A stretch of 12,950 nucleotides of DNA. Origin: Planoprotostelium fungivorum (Eukaryota > Evosea > Variosea > Cavosteliida > Cavosteliaceae). The notes under the pieces were generated by a model. The model saw only the letters and a program-made list of their open reading frames with translations. It did no database searches and was not told where the DNA came from. The stretch covers positions 1 to 12,950 of the forward strand of contig MDYQ01000243.1 in the NCBI GenBank assembly GCA_003024175.1. Reading direction: 5' to 3'. The stretch's first letter is position 1. Every line of letters starts with the position of its first letter. Below, in pieces: positions 7,361 to 12,950 of the stretch. A program made the position numbers and the translations under genes.

Positions 7361-10300
7361 GGCAGGACCTTTCAGACTTGTGAGACTCTTCTTCATCTTT
7401 CTCTAACAATCCTATAGCGATAGACGCAGCTCTTCGAAACCTGACGTCTGGTGACTTGGTAATCACCTTTGTGGACGCCAACTATACAGACGTTCAGCTG
7501 TCTCTTCGCTCTCATCCGCAGGTCAACGTGCAGCTGAGAGGACCAGTGAGACTGCACAACTCTTCTTTTGTGGCAGTTGATGTCGGGAACCTCACCTTTC
7601 AGGGTAACAGCTCTCATTCCGAAACCCATTTCTAACAAACCTCACAACAGACGTCCACTTCGACTACTCTCTGCTTGGACTGAGCATCACAACTGCAGGA
7701 ACAGTGACTGTCAACAACTGCTCTTTCTTTGGTTTCGTCGATGGCTCTCCTGTGCTACAGCCGAGCCTCTCTGCTACAGACTGTTCTGGTGTGACTATCG
7801 CTGGATCTACCTTCTCCTATCTGCGGCCGACCGCCATCGCGTTGAAAGGAAAGATACCGAAGATCAACATCACGAACACCTACTTCACTCAGCAGACTCC
7901 CTATCTCTCGCCTGTTATCACTATCACCACCGATACCTCAGAACTGTTCATGTCAGGAATTCTGGCTGATCTGATCTTCAGCTTTGGTGTTTTCACGTTC
8001 ATCCAATTCACGGGCCGCACTGGAAACGTTACGATAATGAATTCGAATCTATTTTGTACGAGTGAGAGCGCCATCCGATTTCATCCTCCATCTCGCCATA
8101 TTCCATCATCTGATCTTCGACAGCCTCTTCTGTGTTTCGATTCCACGACAATAGTAGCTACGGGACGATCCGAATCGCAAACAATGTGTTCAGGAGCGGC
8201 CGTGTCAACAGTCAGCTGGCACTGAGGAACATCACCACTCAACTCGTCATCATCAGAGATAATTCTTTTCCAAACACATTTGGGACCTCATCTGAATCGG
8301 ATTTTCTACCCATCAGGTCCTCTTTGATCTTCATCAGTGGAAGACACGAGGACGTACACGTGTCGGGCATCATCGCATCGGGCTATAGAACATCGCTTGA
8401 TTCGGCCTTTCTATTGGTGGGCTCAGACAAGCAGCCAGCTAAAATCAACAATCTACATCTGGACGGACTGTACGTCTTTCAGAATCAGCTGACGCCGGTG
8501 ATGATCTACAACTCAACAGTGTTTAATCTCACCATTGACTCTTGTTCCTTTCTGTTCAATTCACCAGTATCAAAATACGTTCCTCTGGCAGGTAATGATC
8601 TCACATTAAATTATCGAAGATGAAATACGGCTTGGAATCATACGACCGCTTAGATCTCTTCATCCCTTATAGAAACACTCTATCGACATCTTTCGTACAC
8701 ATCTGAACATGTCGCAGGAGCTGTAACATTATATGGATCAATCGTCAACTTCACTCGCATCAGCGACTCCCTCTTCGCATCTAACCAAGGTGTCTCCACC
8801 ATCTACATCACAGAGACATCGAGCGGTGCCGGACGAATCGAAAACATTGTCATCGATAACATCACGGCCACTTATAACATAGCGACCACATCAGGAGGTG
8901 AGGAGATACAGAGGGAGAGACAGTGAAGAGAGACAGGGGTGATCTACGTCTCAACCAACGTCAGTCAACCACAGATCATCATCAGCAACAGCCAGTTCAC
9001 ATCGAACACGGCATGGTCGAAGGGTGGCGGCGTCTACGTATCTGGCTGCGGACAGTCTTCGGGCATCTACAATTGCACCTTCTCGTACAACCAAGCCGGC
9101 AGTAATTCGGGCGAAATCAAAGGAGGTGGTGCGATCTATCTCTACACACCTGAGGTAACCATCTCATCTCACATCGTCGATGGTTCAGCTCAAGATCCTC
9201 TGATGTTCGATGACTCAGAGATTTACCGTTGAACGACGACAGACCCAATTATTCATCATCGATGGATGTGATTTTCAATCGAACACATCGCCAGGAGACT
9301 CCACCGCCGTGCTATCGCTCTCACCCCTCCGAATCAACGACTGTCGATTCACGGCCCACCCCATCGGCCGATCCGTCATCGTGAGTAATAACTCGGGACA
9401 CCTCGAAATCACGAGGACGACGTTCGATGATTATTCGGTGAGAAGAGACGAGATGATCGAACGTTGACGATGCTAGGGGAAGATCTCGTCGATGGAGAAA
9501 CAAAACGGAACATTTATCGTCGATGGGTGTACGATGACTTCCTCATGGGTCTACACATTGGATTTGGTGAGCACGAGTGAGAGATCGAATCGATTGACGG
9601 TCGCTGAAGAGATGACAGCTGTGAATGATCTTCACTTCATCAATAACGTATATCCGGGACTATTGGATGAAAGTTCGTTGAAGATCAGTGGTGCGATGAA
9701 CAAAGTCATACTGGAGAACAACATGGTGGATGGCTTCAGTGATACGATGTTCTCTCATGATTTCACTGTCGTACCGGTGCGAACGCTATCTCTGAGAGGG
9801 AACAGACTGAATAGCGTATCTCTCTTCAATATACCCAAAGGGCTGATGCATCTCGATCTGAGCTACAATCAAGTGAGTCGATATTCATGTGATCATGTGC
9901 TGCCTGTTGAGTACCGAGTTGAATCTCTTACAATTCTGTGATTCTCTCGGTTGACCAGATGTACAGTTACAAACATTACCACTACTGTCCGATTTCTCCT
10001 CTCTGAGGATATTACTCGTCAACGACAACCATCTGACGAGCTTAGATAGCATAAGAGATCTAGCGAGTCTGCAGGTAAAGACTAGAGAAAGAAAGACTGA
10101 TGAGATCAGGTTTTATCTGTAGATCGAAACGATGTCACGGGGGGCCTAGGAGTGATGACGTCATTACCTCAGTTGATTCATTTCACTTGTTCATTCAACC
10201 AGATGGATGGAGCGATGCCGAACGGCATCATGATGTCTAAAAATCTCACATTGATCGACATCAGGTGAGCAGCATCGTAACTATCATCCATTCATCATAC

Positions 10301-12950
10301 TCGTCTTCTCCTCGCGTCGATGTTATTGAAGATAATCTCATCCACTAATGTCGATGGGAACTGACATTCATCGTTAGCAACAACAAAATCACGGGAGAGA
10401 TTCCTGATTTAACAAGTTTGGGTCAGCTATCCGTGCTGAATGTGTCTAATAATGAGCTGAAGGGTAGTCTGAAAGGTATAGCCTCACTCAAAAGATTATC
10501 TGTATTCGATTCCAGCCGCAACCAAGTGAGATGAGTTGCACTTGATACAACATCTTACACGATCTCAGCTGATAGATAATGCGACGTCGTTGAACAATCT
10601 ATCTTCCCTCGTCATCGTCGATCTATCGCATAACACGATCGGACAATTCTCTGCTCTCGACTTCACAAAGATGACAAAGCTTAGGAATATAACGATGAAT
10701 AATTGTTCTCTGCAGGGAGTCGTACCACAGGTAAATCATCGTTCGTGAGATGTGACTGATGAGCGAAAGTCTTTCAATGGATTGTCTCAGCTGCAGAGAG
10801 TCAGCTTCACAGACAATACGATCACCTCTCTCACACATTTCATCGCCAATTTGTCTTCACTAGAGAGTCTATCTCTAACCAACAACGCACTGAGTGATAC
10901 TGAAGACTTTTCTGTCTTTCGATCGGCTTCTTCCTCTCTACGGGTGAGCATCTTCACATTCACACACGATAACGATGTACGATAGATACTGGAACTGGGA
11001 GGAAATGGATACACGTCAGCACTGAGATCTCTCGATGACATGAGCTCTCTCCAGACGGTAGACTTATCGCGGAATGGCTTGAGCGATGATATCAAGTCAC
11101 TGCCCTCGCTACCAACCCTACAAGTGAGTCTGCCTATAGAACTGAAGAGCTGAAACGAAGATATAGATGGTGAATCTATCACGTAATGCAATAGTCGGAC
11201 AGACATTCAATGTACAGTCTCGATTAACATGGCTCGATATGAGGTGAGAAAGATCATCCCAAGAAGAGAATTGTAACGGTGGGGCAGTTACAACAAGATG
11301 TCTGGTAAGATGACGATGGAGAATATTCCAGCGATTCAGTATGTCTCTCTTGGCCATAACATGCTGCAAGGTATCTATTACTACGATTCGTATCGATTTG
11401 ATGTTGATCAGGACCTTTCCCTGATATTTCAAGCAACAAATATCTGATAGCGGTGGACCTATCGTACAATCAGCTTACCTCTCTTACGTCTCTGTCTTCT
11501 TCCTCTCTACAGGTGAGATTGTCAATTATCAGAATCACGAGGATGACAGAGGGGCAGAATCTGTACGTACAATCAAATCAAATGATGGGAGCAGTACCAA
11601 ATTTAACGGCACTTGTATCGCTGACGGCCGTCGATCTGAGCGATAACAATTTTACCGATAACTTCTTCTCTGGTGGGATTCCCTTCTGTACATCCACTTT
11701 TCCTATACAACATGATGCTTTCATGGGATATAACGGAGAGCAGGTCGAATCGTATATCCTGAACCACAGTGTGACATGAGCCACGATACGTTCGAGTGTC
11801 CCATCACTCGCTTCTCCGCTTCTGCATGTCAAGCGATGTGAGATCTTGATGAAGCTCATCGCTGAAATTGAATGAATGTAGATGCATCACGCCACCGGAC
11901 AGTACGACTGCTGTCATTCAGTTTCATGTGGAAGGCACGCCCAGCACCTTCGACACGTCTCTCTTTCTCTCTACGTTGGCAGAGCTGTCTAACGTGGCTG
12001 TGAGACGACTCAACATCTTGTCTGTCAAGGCAGGAAGGTATGTAGATGCAAGACTGGAAGTTATGACTGAGAAGTGCAGTGTGATAGCGACAGTAGTTAT
12101 CCAACCAGCAGCCGAGAGCGACAGAGGAGAAGGCACAGCAAAGAGAACAGCAGAGATACTGGCACGACTGTCACAGCCAGGCAGTATGCTTGGAAGCTAT
12201 CAGGTGACAAGCGTGACGTCATAGGATGTCATAGTGACATCATCATGTAGGTGATATCAAATGCCATCATCAATCCTGCAGGAGTCAACGATGGCACACC
12301 TGCGAGTGTCAGCACTACAGCCATCATCATTGGAGCTGTTGTAGGTGAGAGTAGCAGAAGAGAAAGTAGAATGTCAGTCTGATGACTGTGTGGTAGGTAG
12401 CTTTGTACTGCTGATCATTCTCGTGGTCATCGTCTTCTTTGTGTATCGCAAGTCGATGATGAAGAGAGCAGCCATGCAGCAGTTCAAGATGGTAGACATG
12501 ACACAGATCGATATGACGCCAGTGAAGAAGAGTGTGATCGACTATGATGACATCAAGGGCATGCAGATGGTGAGAGAAGAGAAGAGAAGAGAGAAAGGAA
12601 AGAGAAGAGAGAAGCTGAGAGAGAGCAGATAGGGTCAGGGGCGTTTGGAGTAGTGTACAAGGCAAAGTGGAGAGAGACGCAAGTTGCTGTGAGTCATTGT
12701 TGATTTGACAAGCGGACGAAAGAGAAAAGAAGCATGAAAGTGAGAGAGAACAGGTGAAGCAGATCAGAGCCGAGTATGTGACACAAGCACAAGTGGAAGA
12801 CTTCTTGCGTGAAGTGAGCTGATCCATCATTTATCGTCAATCTACTTCATCCAAAGAATATTGTTCCTTCTCTTTATGTCCGTTTGTTCGTTATCACTGA
12901 CACGACAAAAAGGCACGGATATTTGAAGGACTGAAAGCGCATCCCAACAT
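7277..12950 (+). CDS. gene B: paralogous receptor kinase, 3' end beyond window
   Basis: Tandem paralog of gene A, 604 bases downstream on the same strand. The 27 visible exons encode about 1391 residues: signal peptide, beta-helix with GGGVY and GGGAIY repeats, LRRs, Cys cap plus SEA-like domain, transmembrane helix, juxtamembrane segment and kinase N-lobe (GSGAFGVVY, VAVK, FLRE, IFEGLKAHPN) before the window ends. The catalytic loop is not seen, so activity cannot be judged. An upstream in-frame GTG at 7196 exists; the ATG at 7277 is chosen because exon 1 is then 103 bases with the same phase as gene A and opens into a hydrophobic signal. The ectodomain is clearly diverged from gene A, while the cytosolic part is nearly identical at DNA level. 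The shared intracellular module suggests the same downstream signalling with a different sensing surface. Confidence 0.87.
7418..9760 (+). other. beta-helix ectodomain of gene B with PMP-like repeats
   Basis: Exons 2-9 mirror gene A with substituted surface residues: VTVNNCSFFG, ITNTYFT, FNLTIDSCSF, IIISNSQFTSN followed by GGGVYVSG, YNCTFSYNQ followed by GGGAIYLY, and LFIIDGCDFQSN. The FxxN...GG(A/V)(I/V)Y spacing is that of Chlamydia PMP-type repeats on a beta-helix. Core strand residues and Asn/Cys ladder positions are kept against gene A while loops vary, as expected of a diversifying binding surface on a fixed scaffold. Confidence 0.63.
9771..11672 (+). other. leucine-rich repeat domain of gene B
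   Basis: Repeats line up one for one with gene A (VRTLSLRGNRL, LDLSYNQL, ILLVNDNHL, VLSVDRNDVTG, FTCSFNQMDG, IDISNNKITG, LNVSNNELKG, VDLSHNTIG, ITMNNCSLQG, LSLTNNAL, LELGGNGY, VDLSRNGL), then one extra unit absent from gene A (MVNLSRNAIVG, exon 11167-11243), then LDMSYNKMSG, VSLGHNMLQG, VDLSYNQL, LYVQSNQMMG, VDLSDNNF. In exon 11 the frame runs through GGLG and FTCSFN after a 35-base intron, the shortest in the window. Confidence 0.84.
11124..11187 (+). other. gene B-specific intron and start of the extra LRR
   Basis: The intron 11124-11166 (43 bases) has no counterpart in gene A. It introduces a 77-base exon that encodes an additional 21-residue LRR unit before LTWLDMS. Gene A passes directly from LPALPSL to TYLDIS, so a repeat was gained in gene B or lost in gene A. 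Confidence 0.75.
11744..12203 (+). other. Cys LRR cap and SEA-like domain of gene B
   Basis: QCDMSHDTFECPITRF and SACQA(I)CITPP keep the paired cysteines of gene A. The domain continues FDTSLFLSTLAELS, RRLNILSVKAG and SVIATVVIQPAAES. As in gene A, the AG|T codon joining G1208 to S1209 is created by splicing out 12038-12079. That intron is 42 bases with no in-frame stop, so its retention would insert 14 residues exactly at the G-S turn. Confidence 0.4.
12320..12446 (+). other. transmembrane helix of gene B
   Basis: AIIIGAVVG joined to SFVLLIILVVIVFF with basic VYRK after it; the helix is split by intron 12345-12396 at the same phase as in gene A. The intron sequences of the two copies are unrelated here, whereas the following cytosolic exon soon becomes identical. 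Confidence 0.83.
12480..12950 (+). repeat. near-identical cytosolic segment, copy 2 (gene B)
   Basis: Partner of 5250-5725. The repeat continues to the window edge, so its true end is not visible. Upstream of 12480 similarity falls quickly through the transmembrane exon and the preceding intron. Confidence 0.9.

Larger units (their letters stand above)
7277..12950 (+). other. gene B exon map (27 exons visible)
   Basis: Exons: 7277-7379, 7418-7603, 7651-8061, 8124-8591, 8718-8897, 8937-9154, 9243-9437, 9477-9576, 9619-9872, 9967-10074, 10110-10264, 10378-10525, 10569-10730, 10770-10943, 10986-11123, 11167-11243, 11288-11370, 11412-11512, 11558-11672, 11744-11837, 11882-12037, 12080-12203, 12251-12344, 12397-12569, 12629-12688, 12754-12813, 12913 onward. 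Many exon lengths equal gene A's exactly (103, 186, 468, 254, 108, 155, 148, 162, 83, 101, 115, 94, 156, 124, 173, 60, 60). Uncertain points: exon 5 may begin at 8673, adding 15 residues in frame, and exon 8 could begin a little after 9477. Confidence 0.76.

Noticed and set aside
9577-9618. Continuous reading through this stretch in gene B without an intron
   Set aside because: It is open in one frame, but splicing it out matches gene A's intron 2420-2464 in sequence start, position and phase and restores alignment to FRNN/FINN.
11673-11779. Read-through of gene B exon 19 to a TGA near 11779, suggesting a soluble truncated receptor
   Set aside because: A standard GT-CAG intron (11673-11743) leads into CDMSHDTFECPITRF, matching gene A exactly in exon lengths; the read-through is just unspliced frame.

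Overview
The window is eukaryotic. It holds two tandem, head-to-tail, same-strand paralogous genes for large receptor protein kinases, each split by many tiny GT-AG introns (mostly 35-65 bases). I read both by joining exons through homology between the copies: every predicted junction keeps frame, and the two models agree at 25 shared intron positions with equal phase. Short dense introns, a metazoan-like tyrosine kinase catalytic loop (HRDLAVRN) and leucine-rich plus beta-helix ectodomains suggest a free-living amoebozoan, perhaps a protosteloid or another RTK-rich amoeba. That taxonomic placement is inference.

Layout. 1-101: promoter/5' leader of gene A. 102-6672: gene A, 32 exons, about 1610 residues, complete: signal peptide, parallel beta-helix with chlamydial-PMP-like FxxN/GGAIY repeats, about 18 leucine-rich repeats, a Cys-containing LRR cap, a SEA-like membrane-proximal domain, one transmembrane helix, juxtamembrane segment, tyrosine-kinase-like domain and short tail. 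6673-7276: intergenic, with a possible small minus-strand two-exon gene (7226 down to 6763) and gene B's promoter. 7277-12950: gene B, the same architecture, cut by the window edge inside the kinase N-lobe after 27 exons (about 1391 residues seen).

The copies differ unevenly. Ectodomains are clearly homologous but well diverged, and their introns are mostly unalignable. From just after the transmembrane helix, DNA is almost identical, introns included (5250-5725 against 12480-12950). This looks like gene conversion or ectodomain swapping around a homogenised signalling module: two receptors with different sensing surfaces feeding the same intracellular output. Gene B carries one extra LRR with an extra intron, and gene A one extra intron in the PMP-like repeats. 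Both promoters share an A/T-rich block followed by a CAGCTGTC element about 40 bases before the start codon.
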